Part shown: positions 13,583 through 21,446 of the stretch, piece by piece | Position numbering within the stretch: position 1 is the stretch's first letter | Layout: each line of letters starts with the position of its first letter | From: a bacterium | GTDB taxonomy: Bacteria; Patescibacteria; Microgenomatia; Levybacterales; UBA12049 | DNA: 64,000 nucleotides | Assembly (NCBI GenBank): GCA_021777565.1 | Contig: JAJYDJ010000003.1 | Location: forward strand, 62,001-126,000 | Direction: 5' to 3' | Notes under the pieces: generated by a model | The model's database searches: none | What the model saw: only the letters and a program-made list of their open reading frames with translations | Told to the model about the DNA's origin: nothing | Made by a program: the position numbers and the translations under genes

Positions 13583-15187
13583 ATGAATAACTTACCTCTT
13601 AATTATTCTGATATGTATATAGGGATTGTCTTGACTGCGACTTCAATAGTTTTGGCTCGAGGCATTATGAATCTCTATAAGATAATTGATAATATCTCCT
13701 GGCTTAAAAAGACACATTATTCATCTGACGATTATAAAATCGTAAAGGATTTTCCACCAATCATTATCTGCATACCCATGTTACGGGAACAAAGGACAGC
13801 AAAATCAACAATCGAGTATTTCTCTAGTCTAGAGTATGCTAAAAAAGATTATCAACTTGTTATTGTAACCACTGAGAAAGAGCGGTATGACAAGGATGTT
13901 TACAAAAAAAGATTACCTCAGATATATGCAGACTTAAAACAGGGCATTTCTTTAGCAAGCTTTGTAGATAGGTATCTTGGCGTATTTTCTGAAGCAGAAC
14001 TCGTACATCTATTCCAAGCAAAAGATAAGGGAATTTCCTTGAAAGAAATAACTGAAAAATTTAATCAAATTCCCAGTACTGAAGATATTGCTCAAGAAGA
14101 AGCTAAAAGAATTAATAAAAAAGTGGGATTCGAGCTAATAAAAGTACTCCACTACCCCAAGAATCATAGAACTGTTAGTGAACAGATTAATTATGCGATT
14201 GATTATTATAGAGACATAAAAAGATACGAGAGGGGATATTTTGCATTATATAATGCCGATTCACGTCCAAGTTTAACAATTTTATATGATGCGCTTGTTA
14301 CAAAGGCTAACTTTGAAAGGAAATATAACTATTCTCCTCAAGTCATGCAACAATCTTCACTGTTTACATTAAACTATGGTATGTTTAAGAACAATCTCAA
14401 TGGATTCTTGTTGAAAGCATCAGCATTATTCCAAACAAAATGGACGCTTACCCATGAGTTTTCTATCCTCCGAAGCCAATCAGATACAGCAATGAAAATA
14501 AAGAAGGTAACAAATCCACTTGCGAAAATTTGGTATTCACGTCTAGGTATTTGCATTACGCATGGATTGTTCTTGAGTATGAAACTTATTAAAACACAAT
14601 ATATGCCTACCGACACAGTAACTGAAGACCTGCCATTGGGTTACTATTTATCCTGTCTTAATGAACCAATCGTACCAATACCATCAATTGAGAATTCAGA
14701 ATCCCCAGTTACATTAGGAAGTCTCTTTAATCAAAAAAAAGTTTGGTTCTGGCCATACTTACAATATGAGCAATGCAAAAGGAGAGTATTGAAACACTCT
14801 CTCTATCAATCAACGATATCAGTATATCTCATTACCTTTCAAGGCCAATTAAGAGGATTAACATGGCTACTACAGTCACCAATACTAATACTTTCTTTTT
14901 TGGGTCTTGTCATGTTTAATCACTGGCAAGTAATAGAATTCTCTCTCCTTGCGATAATAATATATTGGTTCATACCTATTTATATTGTTTTGAAACAACT
15001 CAACAGTCTAGAAAATGAGTCAGGCAAAGGTCTCACCACACTGAGTTCTAGAGATTATATCTATACACCCCTCTCTGGGCTTCTCGTTCTTGCTTCCCAC
15101 TCCTATGGCCCTATACTTACTTGCATTGATTACCTCAAAGAGATTCTGTTTGGAAAGGTATACGTTAAGCAAAAAACAGAAAGATAA
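13583..15187 (+). CDS. Membrane glycosyltransferase, GT2-like
   Basis: The ATG at 13583 follows the NUDIX stop with one base between. The 534-residue product has an N-terminal membrane segment (10-27), a GT-A-like catalytic part (FPPIIICIPMLREQRTAKSTIEYFSSL, later FALYNADSRPS as DxD-like site and TEDLPLGYYLS as acidic acceptor motif) and hydrophobic segments near 422-472 and 494-518. This is the layout of processive or membrane GT2 enzymes with a cytoplasmic catalytic domain. A helical insertion of about 80 residues separates the first strands from the DxD. It probably transfers the sugar made by this operon to a lipid or polysaccharide. Confidence 0.72.
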   Translation: MNNLPLNYSDMYIGIVLTATSIVLARGIMNLYKIIDNISWLKKTHYSSDDYKIVKDFPPIIICIPMLREQRTAKSTIEYFSSLEYAKKDYQLVIVTTEKERYDKDVYKKRLPQIYADLKQGISLASFVDRYLGVFSEAELVHLFQAKDKGISLKEITEKFNQIPSTEDIAQEEAKRINKKVGFELIKVLHYPKNHRTVSEQINYAIDYYRDIKRYERGYFALYNADSRPSLTILYDALVTKANFERKYNYSPQVMQQSSLFTLNYGMFKNNLNGFLLKASALFQTKWTLTHEFSILRSQSDTAMKIKKVTNPLAKIWYSRLGICITHGLFLSMKLIKTQYMPTDTVTEDLPLGYYLSCLNEPIVPIPSIENSESPVTLGSLFNQKKVWFWPYLQYEQCKRRVLKHSLYQSTISVYLITFQGQLRGLTWLLQSPILILSFLGLVMFNHWQVIEFSLLAIIIYWFIPIYIVLKQLNSLENESGKGLTTLSSRDYIYTPLSGLLVLASHSYGPILTCIDYLKEILFGKVYVKQKTER

Positions 15188-15192
15188 AACAT

Positions 15193-15897
15193 ATGGCTGA
15201 AATACATATCGCAACTATTGATGGGACTAGCTTTGCAGGGAAAACAACTCTACTTGAGGGCATCTCTCATGCAAATTCAAACATACAAAGGATTGAGGAA
15301 TACGATGCGTATGCTGGCGGCTTTATAAATTTCCCTGATTTTCCCCCAACAGATGAACAAGCAGCAAGAGATGGGATAGATTGTATTGTTCGATTAGACC
15401 AAATGCGTACTCCTGATATCAGAAGGAAAAGCGCAGATGGAGCCATTGTTGTTACTGATCGTTCTGTTCTCTCGTGCATTCTTTTTCAAGACACTGTCAG
15501 AAGGTTGATGCCACATATCCCAAATGCATACCAATACTGCTTAGAAGCATTTTTAAGGGCCCATGATGCAGGAGAAGTTATTTTCCCAAACTCACTCATA
15601 TATTTGGAGGCTGTCAATGTTGAAACATTTAATAAACGTGTTGGCAGAAGAGGACGTACTCCGATAGACTTTCTATCAAGCGAGGAGGCTTATTACTTTA
15701 CTAGAGAATGGTTTTCAAAACTCATTTCTCAGCATTATGCTACAGATAATAGTATCTTATTACAATCTGAAGATGGTAGACTAGATGAACTGGTTGCAAA
15801 TGCAATGGCATTTCTCCAAAACTCTAGTTACCAAGGAGATACTCGTCTCATGTTGGAGACATTGCTTGCGAATTGCAACAGATTGGAGCTAAGTTAA
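15193..15897 (+). CDS. Deoxynucleoside/thymidylate-kinase-like P-loop kinase
   Basis: A 234-residue protein with Walker A GTSFAGKTT (11-19), a DRS motif (TDRSVLSCILFQD) corresponding to the (D/E)R(S/Y/F) of deoxynucleoside kinases and thymidylate kinases, and a basic lid-like segment (NKRVGRRGRTPIDFLS). It should phosphorylate a small nucleoside, nucleotide or similar molecule. It lies five bases after the glycosyltransferase, and its stop overlaps the HAD gene start (TAATG). A nucleoside-type kinase in the same operon as NUDIX, HAD and HD enzymes suggests nucleotide handling beyond sugar activation. Confidence 0.75.
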   Translation: MAEIHIATIDGTSFAGKTTLLEGISHANSNIQRIEEYDAYAGGFINFPDFPPTDEQAARDGIDCIVRLDQMRTPDIRRKSADGAIVVTDRSVLSCILFQDTVRRLMPHIPNAYQYCLEAFLRAHDAGEVIFPNSLIYLEAVNVETFNKRVGRRGRTPIDFLSSEEAYYFTREWFSKLISQHYATDNSILLQSEDGRLDELVANAMAFLQNSSYQGDTRLMLETLLANCNRLELS

Positions 15898-16529
15898 TGA
15901 TTACACCAAAAATCATCTTTATTGACTGGAATAAAACACTCTCATACTCATTGTTTTGGGAGCAATTGCAGACAGAAGAACATAGATATCATCCTTATGG
16001 TGATCAGATCATCCATTCGCTTTTCAATATTGACTTGAATCTTATAAACGACTGGATGCTTGGAAAGCATACAACAGAAGATGTATGTAATTTTATATCT
16101 GAACATGTAAAACTTCCAGCAAATATAATTCAACAGGAGCTTATTGTAAGTTGTCAGCATATGAAGTTTATTGACAAAGTGATACCTAGATTACTCACAA
16201 AAATACGCAAGAAAGGGATACGAGTAGTGATTGCGACAGACAATATGGATACGTTCCGTCGATTTACTATGCCAGCTCTAAAGTTAGAAGAACATTTTGA
16301 CGATTTTCTCATATCTTCCGAGTTAGGTGTGTTCAAATACACGTTTACTGATGATAAAATACCATTCTTTGATACCTATCTACAAGCCTATAACGCAACA
16401 TATCAAGATGTAGCTCTACTCGATGACAGTCCTGAGCAAACAGGAACATACGAAAAGAAAGGATTTGTTATTCGAGATGTACAGGATAAGAGTGATCTTA
16501 TAAGGTATTTAAAAGAATATGCTGCTTAA
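15897..16529 (+). CDS. HAD-superfamily hydrolase
   Basis: The ATG at 15897 overlaps the kinase stop. The 210-residue product shows HAD motif I in FIDWNKTL (nucleophile Asp10; Asn12 in place of the second Asp), motif II in VVIATDN and motif IV in LLDDSPEQ. Asn at the second position of motif I is unusual, because classical phosphatases use Asp as general acid. It may therefore be a weak phosphatase or act on a different bond. A helical cap lies between motifs I and II. It is coupled to both neighbours by overlaps. Confidence 0.72.
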   Translation: MITPKIIFIDWNKTLSYSLFWEQLQTEEHRYHPYGDQIIHSLFNIDLNLINDWMLGKHTTEDVCNFISEHVKLPANIIQQELIVSCQHMKFIDKVIPRLLTKIRKKGIRVVIATDNMDTFRRFTMPALKLEEHFDDFLISSELGVFKYTFTDDKIPFFDTYLQAYNATYQDVALLDDSPEQTGTYEKKGFVIRDVQDKSDLIRYLKEYAA

Positions 16530-17226
16530 TTTGATTTTCCACCATATTTCAACAACGCCATTATCTGATGATCATTGGGCTATTACACCAGAAAAATATT
16601 GGTCAGTTATTGATATGATAAATCAATTAATAAAAACCCAAAAAGTTCCATATGAAGATTATCGAATATATTTTGACGATGGATACAGTTCGTTCTATGA
16701 TTTTATTTACAAAGATATTCCTGAGAAAGAATTATCTCGATATACATTGGCTATTGTGACTGACGATGTAGATACTCCAAACCATATGACTCTCCAGCAG
16801 TTAAAAGAGATTCATGAGACAGGTATACACATGTCCTCTCATGGAGTTTCACATGCTTCTATAGCTATCTATATTGATAATGTTATACAAACTACTCCCC
16901 TGGGGGGCATCTATCAAAACTGTCCTTGGGGGCAAGGAAAAGCATTAAGCGAGAGAGAGGTTTTATATCAACTCCAGGAATCCAAAAAATTCCTTGAAAA
17001 ATATTTTGGAATAATTGATGAATTTGTATTTCCCTTTGGGATTTATAACAATCAGGTAATCGCACTGAATGATAAATACGGTTTATATAGATACATGTCC
17101 ACATGTGATGAAGTTCTTGACCATGGACAGTTTCTAAGACCACGATACCTAATATATAACACAAAAAGTATGGAGCAAATTAAAGACGAATTAATGAACA
17201 TTAAAAATCAATATGAACTACTGTAA
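16519..17226 (+). CDS. Polysaccharide deacetylase-like protein (CE4)
   Basis: A 235-residue protein with the NodB-homology motifs: FDDGY (52-56, Asp53-Asp54), SSHGVSH (106-112, metal ligands His108 and His112) and FPFG. CE4 enzymes remove N- or O-acetyl groups from sugars using a metal ion. No signal peptide is seen, so it probably acts in the cytoplasm on a precursor, or on a lipid-linked sugar at the inner face. Its start lies within the end of the HAD gene. A deacetylase beside an aminotransferase and glycosyltransferases again points to amino-sugar chemistry. Confidence 0.78.
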   Translation: MLLNLIFHHISTTPLSDDHWAITPEKYWSVIDMINQLIKTQKVPYEDYRIYFDDGYSSFYDFIYKDIPEKELSRYTLAIVTDDVDTPNHMTLQQLKEIHETGIHMSSHGVSHASIAIYIDNVIQTTPLGGIYQNCPWGQGKALSEREVLYQLQESKKFLEKYFGIIDEFVFPFGIYNNQVIALNDKYGLYRYMSTCDEVLDHGQFLRPRYLIYNTKSMEQIKDELMNIKNQYELL

Positions 17227-17244
17227 TAAGATTAAATAACTTGT

Positions 17245-17907
17245 ATGGATGAATACTTAATGAAACTCAAGACTAAGGTAGATGTAATGTTTGCCAATGA
17301 AAAAAGTGGGCATGATATTGCACACTTAGAGAGAGTCATGAGACTAGCATTACACATTCAAAAAGAAGAAGGTGGGGATAGACTTATTATCGGCATTTCT
17401 GCATATTTACATGATATACATAGACTTCTTGAAAATAGAGAGCATAAATTTTTCTCTCCAAAAATGTCACTACCAATAGTAAAAGATCTATTAAAATCCG
17501 TAGACTTCCCTGACAGAGAGATCAGTAAAGTTCTCCATTGTATTGAGTTTCACGAGGAGTATGATTTCACCCCACAAGGAAAAACAGTATCAGATCTAGA
17601 GACCCTCATCTTGCAGGATGCAGATAATCTCGATGCAATGGGGGCAATTGGTATTGCAAGAGCATTTATGTACGCAGGACATCATGGTGCGGTTATGTGG
17701 AATCCAGAAGTACCTCTAAATCCTGAAGCTTTATTTGAAGATGCTAAATCATTAGATGACGCATCCACTATACATCATTTCTATCATAATATACTCAAAC
17801 TGTGTGACAACATGAACACCTCGACAGCCAAATCTATTGCAAAAGATAGGCAGGAATTTACGCAAGAGTACATAGAAAGATTTTTTACTGAGTGGGATTT
17901 CATTTAA
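17245..17907 (+). CDS. HD-domain phosphohydrolase
   Basis: A 220-residue protein with the metal ligands of an HD domain: GHDIAHLERV (His27), YLHDI (His56-Asp57) and the later Asp in DADNLDAMGAIGI. This form resembles the YedJ/YfbR-like group of small HD phosphohydrolases that act on nucleotides or small phosphomonoesters. It starts 18 bases after the deacetylase and closes the tightly packed part of the operon. The substrate is unknown; the neighbouring kinase and NUDIX genes make a nucleotide plausible. Confidence 0.82.
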   Translation: MDEYLMKLKTKVDVMFANEKSGHDIAHLERVMRLALHIQKEEGGDRLIIGISAYLHDIHRLLENREHKFFSPKMSLPIVKDLLKSVDFPDREISKVLHCIEFHEEYDFTPQGKTVSDLETLILQDADNLDAMGAIGIARAFMYAGHHGAVMWNPEVPLNPEALFEDAKSLDDASTIHHFYHNILKLCDNMNTSTAKSIAKDRQEFTQEYIERFFTEWDFI

Positions 17908-17929
17908 TTCCACATTTTGAGACATAGTC

Positions 17930-17954
17930 CAGGTATAAGTAATTTACTTACCTG
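17930..17954. promoter_or_regulatory. Interrupted inverted repeat after the HD gene
   Basis: CAGGT (17930-17934) and AAGTAA (17937-17942) pair with TTACTT (17944-17949) and ACCTG (17950-17954), leaving a two-base bulge and a one-base centre. No T-run follows. It could be an operator for the next gene or a weak processing site between the two operon parts. Confidence 0.3.
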
Positions 17955-17974
17955 TAAGAAATAAATCTAAACGG

Positions 17975-18982
17975 ATGAATAAGCTTTATCATAAAAACAC
18001 ACTTGGTTATCATGTTTTATCTCACGATAATAATTATCCACTTAATATACTAAAACTATCAAATCCAACAGGCCTTACATCTCTATCAATCGTTATACTT
18101 TACTTTGAAGCAGTACAGACAATTAACTTAGTTCTTGAACATTTACTAAAATCCGTTAATAAAATAAAAAAACAAGTTGATAAAACTTGGGATGTTGAAG
18201 TCATCTTGATTGACGATGGATCTACAACTTATACTGCCAAGGAAACAATACACCCAGACTATTTATCTCAAATTAAAGTAGTGAGACACGCTGTAAATAG
18301 GGGTCGATGTATAGCAAGAAATACAGGTATCAGATCGGCAAGAAAAGAGTTACTACTCTTCTTAGATGCAGATATACTGGTAAATGAAACAATTTTATTG
18401 AATCATATGAGGATACATAACGATATTCGGAAGTATGATGATAATGCTATATCCGTTTCGCTATTCAATTTTGTACAAAAAGATATACTTGATAGAACAA
18501 AAGACCTCTCAGTACTTTTTAAAAAAACCAACGACTTTAGAGATGATTGCACATACCAAGAAAAGTGGATAGGATGTGAGGAAGATAAGGAGTTTGCCAA
18601 TCAAAGATTTAGGATTATGAAAGATACACATTATTTACAGAAATGGCCTTTATCAGGCTCTGTTGGACCTTGGATAATGACAAATATGGTTTTGGGGGGA
18701 GCGTTTATGGTAGATCGAAAACTAGCACAACTTGTAAATGGCTGTGATTATCTTTTTGTTGAATATGGATTTGAGGAAACTTCTCTTGCAACGAAACTAA
18801 TTGTTTATTGTGGTTCTTATATAATCCCTGAAACTTCGGCATACCCTATTCACATAATATGTGAGCAAGGAGAGAAAAACAGGCCTGAGAAAAACACTCT
18901 ATTTAGAAAAGCCCATGACCTATATTTTAATAAGTTTTTAAAGAGGAAAATCAATGAAAATGTAATCTTTGATACAGATTGA
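17975..18982 (+). CDS. Family 2 glycosyltransferase
   Basis: A 335-residue GT-A enzyme: SIVILYFEAVQTI at the first strand, IDDGST at 79-84 binding the nucleotide, NRGRCIARNTGI, and FLDADIL with the DxD metal site at 131-133. A C-terminal part contains VEYGFEETSLATKL, an ED-containing acceptor-site motif as in chondroitin-synthase-like GT2 enzymes. No membrane segment is seen, so it is cytoplasmic and single-addition. It closes the cargo block, and the conjugation genes resume 87 bases later. Confidence 0.85.
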   Translation: MNKLYHKNTLGYHVLSHDNNYPLNILKLSNPTGLTSLSIVILYFEAVQTINLVLEHLLKSVNKIKKQVDKTWDVEVILIDDGSTTYTAKETIHPDYLSQIKVVRHAVNRGRCIARNTGIRSARKELLLFLDADILVNETILLNHMRIHNDIRKYDDNAISVSLFNFVQKDILDRTKDLSVLFKKTNDFRDDCTYQEKWIGCEEDKEFANQRFRIMKDTHYLQKWPLSGSVGPWIMTNMVLGGAFMVDRKLAQLVNGCDYLFVEYGFEETSLATKLIVYCGSYIIPETSAYPIHIICEQGEKNRPEKNTLFRKAHDLYFNKFLKRKINENVIFDTD

Positions 18983-19069
18983 GATATTGCTAAATTTCCA
19001 CAGACTACGTATAATCTTCGTGAGTTACGTTTATCCTGCCACTGCCCTCCAAACGTCTCTACTTTAACT

Positions 19070-19327
19070 ATGCAAGGACAAGTTATTCAGTTTCCTGGTC
19101 TTGATGCCCTTTTGTGGGGAATCGTTGCTACACTCCAATATTATTCGTTGCCAGCAATGGCACTTTCAATTGCAGCTATAGGCATTGCGTTAGTTATGAG
19201 TGGAGATGATATTGATCGCAAATCAAGACTAAAGCATTGGATCTTTAATATCCTGTTTGGTGGACTTTTTGTTTTTGGTGCTACTACGCTCGCCAATATT
19301 CTCAAGGGATTTTTGAGTAGTCATTAA
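19070..19327 (+). CDS. VirB2/TrbC-like pilin subunit
   Basis: An 85-residue protein with two hydrophobic helices (about 30-46 and 60-80) separated by a short charged loop (SGDDIDRKSRLKH). This is the size and shape of TrbC/VirB2 pilins that build the conjugative channel or pilus. There is no long cleavable signal peptide. It is followed by VirB6-, VirB3- and VirB4-like genes in the usual order of type IV secretion loci, which supports the call more than the sequence alone. A TATAAT lies upstream around 19010. Confidence 0.7.
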   Translation: MQGQVIQFPGLDALLWGIVATLQYYSLPAMALSIAAIGIALVMSGDDIDRKSRLKHWIFNILFGGLFVFGATTLANILKGFLSSH

Positions 19328-19365
19328 ATCTTAATAATCTCTGTTTATGAAAAATATTTCCAATA

Positions 19366-20646
19366 ATGAAACTTATTCTTGTATTTGCAATTATTTCTGT
19401 TATTCTTTTTAGTGTTCCGTCACCTATTTTCGCAGATACTCCCACCCCTACTCCTATACCCACACAGATACCTCAAGAAGCGACTAATGCACTAGGGAAC
19501 TCCCTCAACGGCTTTTTTTCAGGATTTGATTGGATTGCCGATGGCCTTATCTTCAACACACCTGATGTCACGCGTGATACTATCACACTGAGAGATGGTA
19601 CATCACTTGGAGGAATTAGTCAGTACAAAAATATATTTTATGATATAGCCATTCCAATTTTTGCCATTATTTTGGCAGCAAGTGCATTGCTGCATATTGC
19701 CAATGATGACAAGTATCAACTTGTGAATTTCCTGAAACGACTTGCCTTTGTGGCTATATTATTCATCCTTGCTCCCTATATACTTTCCTACAGTATCCAA
19801 TTCATTAACTTGCTTGATACACAAATACAACAACTACAAGTACTCAATTTAGTTACCTTCCTTACAGAATATGTACAAAGTGGTGATTTTAATAGTTTAC
19901 TTAAATTCAGTAGTAGCCCCCTATTATTTTTCTCCCCCACAGTCCTCTTACAGATGCTTATTATCATCATTTCTATGGGATTTCTCCTCCTAGGGTTTCT
20001 CTATATTGTTTTCCAGGCAGTAACACGCTTCGTAGCATTACTGATCCTTACTGTCTTAATGCCTATTGCTATTCCTTTTGCCCTTTCAGAGAAAACACAA
20101 AATATAACAAACAATTATTTCCGTACGTGGTTTACCTTTCTTATTCAACAGCCTGCATTCGTATTAGGATTTGCGCTCATCACTACTATTTTTGGTAACC
20201 TCTTGAAAGCACATTCATCAAGCATTGGGACACTTTTCCTCTATGCAGGATCACTCATCTTTTTAGGCGGTGTGAATGTCTTCATTGCGCGTATCTTCGG
20301 TAGTGGCTGGGAACTTATGACGATAAACAGTCAAAGTATGTTTGCCGCTGGAATGATTACAGGATTTGGTATGTCATCACTCAACAAATTTAAAGATGGA
20401 GCACTTACAGGAAAGGAAACTGGCATACGAAACCAAGTTGGTGCAACATTTGGACGAACCATGGGCTTTCTTATCATGGACAGAAAGAACTACTCAGAAA
20501 ATAGTGGAATTCCTCACCATGAACAATCTTCTCGAGGTGAGACATTTATAAATAGGCATGGCTATTTTGCTCACAAATCAGGGCAAAGACCAAATATAAC
20601 TTGGGAAAAGCCAAAAGCAAAGAAGGGGACAAATGAAGAGCGTTAG
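19366..20646 (+). CDS. VirB6/TrbL-like polytopic channel protein
   Basis: A 426-residue protein with a signal peptide (MKLILVFAIISVILFSVPSP, likely cut after IFA), a Thr-Pro linker (TPTPTPIPTQIP) and at least six membrane helices between about 95 and 310. The cytoplasmic tail is hydrophilic and Gly/Lys-rich. VirB6/TrbL proteins form the inner-membrane pore of type IV secretion systems and have this topology with little sequence conservation. The position between the pilin and the VirB3/VirB4-like genes supports the call. The end overlaps the next start by 14 bases. Confidence 0.75.
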   Translation: MKLILVFAIISVILFSVPSPIFADTPTPTPIPTQIPQEATNALGNSLNGFFSGFDWIADGLIFNTPDVTRDTITLRDGTSLGGISQYKNIFYDIAIPIFAIILAASALLHIANDDKYQLVNFLKRLAFVAILFILAPYILSYSIQFINLLDTQIQQLQVLNLVTFLTEYVQSGDFNSLLKFSSSPLLFFSPTVLLQMLIIIISMGFLLLGFLYIVFQAVTRFVALLILTVLMPIAIPFALSEKTQNITNNYFRTWFTFLIQQPAFVLGFALITTIFGNLLKAHSSSIGTLFLYAGSLIFLGGVNVFIARIFGSGWELMTINSQSMFAAGMITGFGMSSLNKFKDGALTGKETGIRNQVGATFGRTMGFLIMDRKNYSENSGIPHHEQSSRGETFINRHGYFAHKSGQRPNITWEKPKAKKGTNEER

Positions 20647-21442
20647 GATATATAAGGATAATTTACGAGAACATATTTTGCGTTCTCTCTTTTTTAGTAA
20701 TAACGTCATCTTTCTCGGTGCAGGAATTGTTATTGCAGTAGTGACATTTCTGATCTTTCACTTTGTACTCCACTCATTCCAAATTGGCCTTTTTGTTATG
20801 ACTGTTTTTACTTCAGAGATATGTCTCGCTCTTATCACCACTATTCAGATAGAAAATCAGACAATTGTTTCACTCATTCCTCGCGTATGTGGGTTTGCAA
20901 CGACAAAAAAACAATATGAAATGAAGGATTTAGATGCGAGCACATCGAATTTCACCATTATTGGAAATGCAATAAAACACAAACAGGAACTTATTGCTAT
21001 TTTCGAGATACAGCCATATGATATTGCTCTTTTGAATGAAGAAGATCGAGACCACTTTTATCATCAAGTAAAGATGATGTTACATACACTACCTAAGCAC
21101 GTGCAGCTCATTGTACGAAAAGAGACCGCGAAAGTATCTGATTATCACAATCACTTCTTCTCCATGTATAAAGGTGCCGAGAAAAAACAAGAGAAGCTCA
21201 TAGCTCAATATGTTAATGACATATCAAGTCTTGTGGAAACAGGCAAGTTTCAAATCATGAAATATTATGCTGTCTTCTCTGCACCACTCCCAACTGACAA
21301 AGAAACGCATTTTGTTGATGCTCAGAAGAGTCTACATGATCAAAGTATTCGATTCATTACCTCACTAGGAGCACTACATATCAATGTGACACAACTGCAA
21401 AAAGAAGATTTAATTGCATATTGTAAATCACAATTACAGTAG
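20633..21442 (+). CDS. PrgI/VirB3-like membrane protein with cytoplasmic domain
   Basis: The ATG at 20633 has a good ribosome binding site (AAGGGG) inside the end of the preceding gene. The 269-residue product has two adjacent membrane helices (about 25-60) followed by a roughly 200-residue soluble domain (from TIQIENQTIVSLIPRV). The N-terminal hairpin is like VirB3/PrgI, usually found just before VirB4. The soluble part resembles the N-terminal half of VirB4-like proteins, where the first residues form the docking domain. So this may be a split VirB3-VirB4 N-domain arrangement. Confidence 0.6.
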   Translation: MKSVRIYKDNLREHILRSLFFSNNVIFLGAGIVIAVVTFLIFHFVLHSFQIGLFVMTVFTSEICLALITTIQIENQTIVSLIPRVCGFATTKKQYEMKDLDASTSNFTIIGNAIKHKQELIAIFEIQPYDIALLNEEDRDHFYHQVKMMLHTLPKHVQLIVRKETAKVSDYHNHFFSMYKGAEKKQEKLIAQYVNDISSLVETGKFQIMKYYAVFSAPLPTDKETHFVDAQKSLHDQSIRFITSLGALHINVTQLQKEDLIAYCKSQLQ

Positions 21443-21446
21443 ACTT

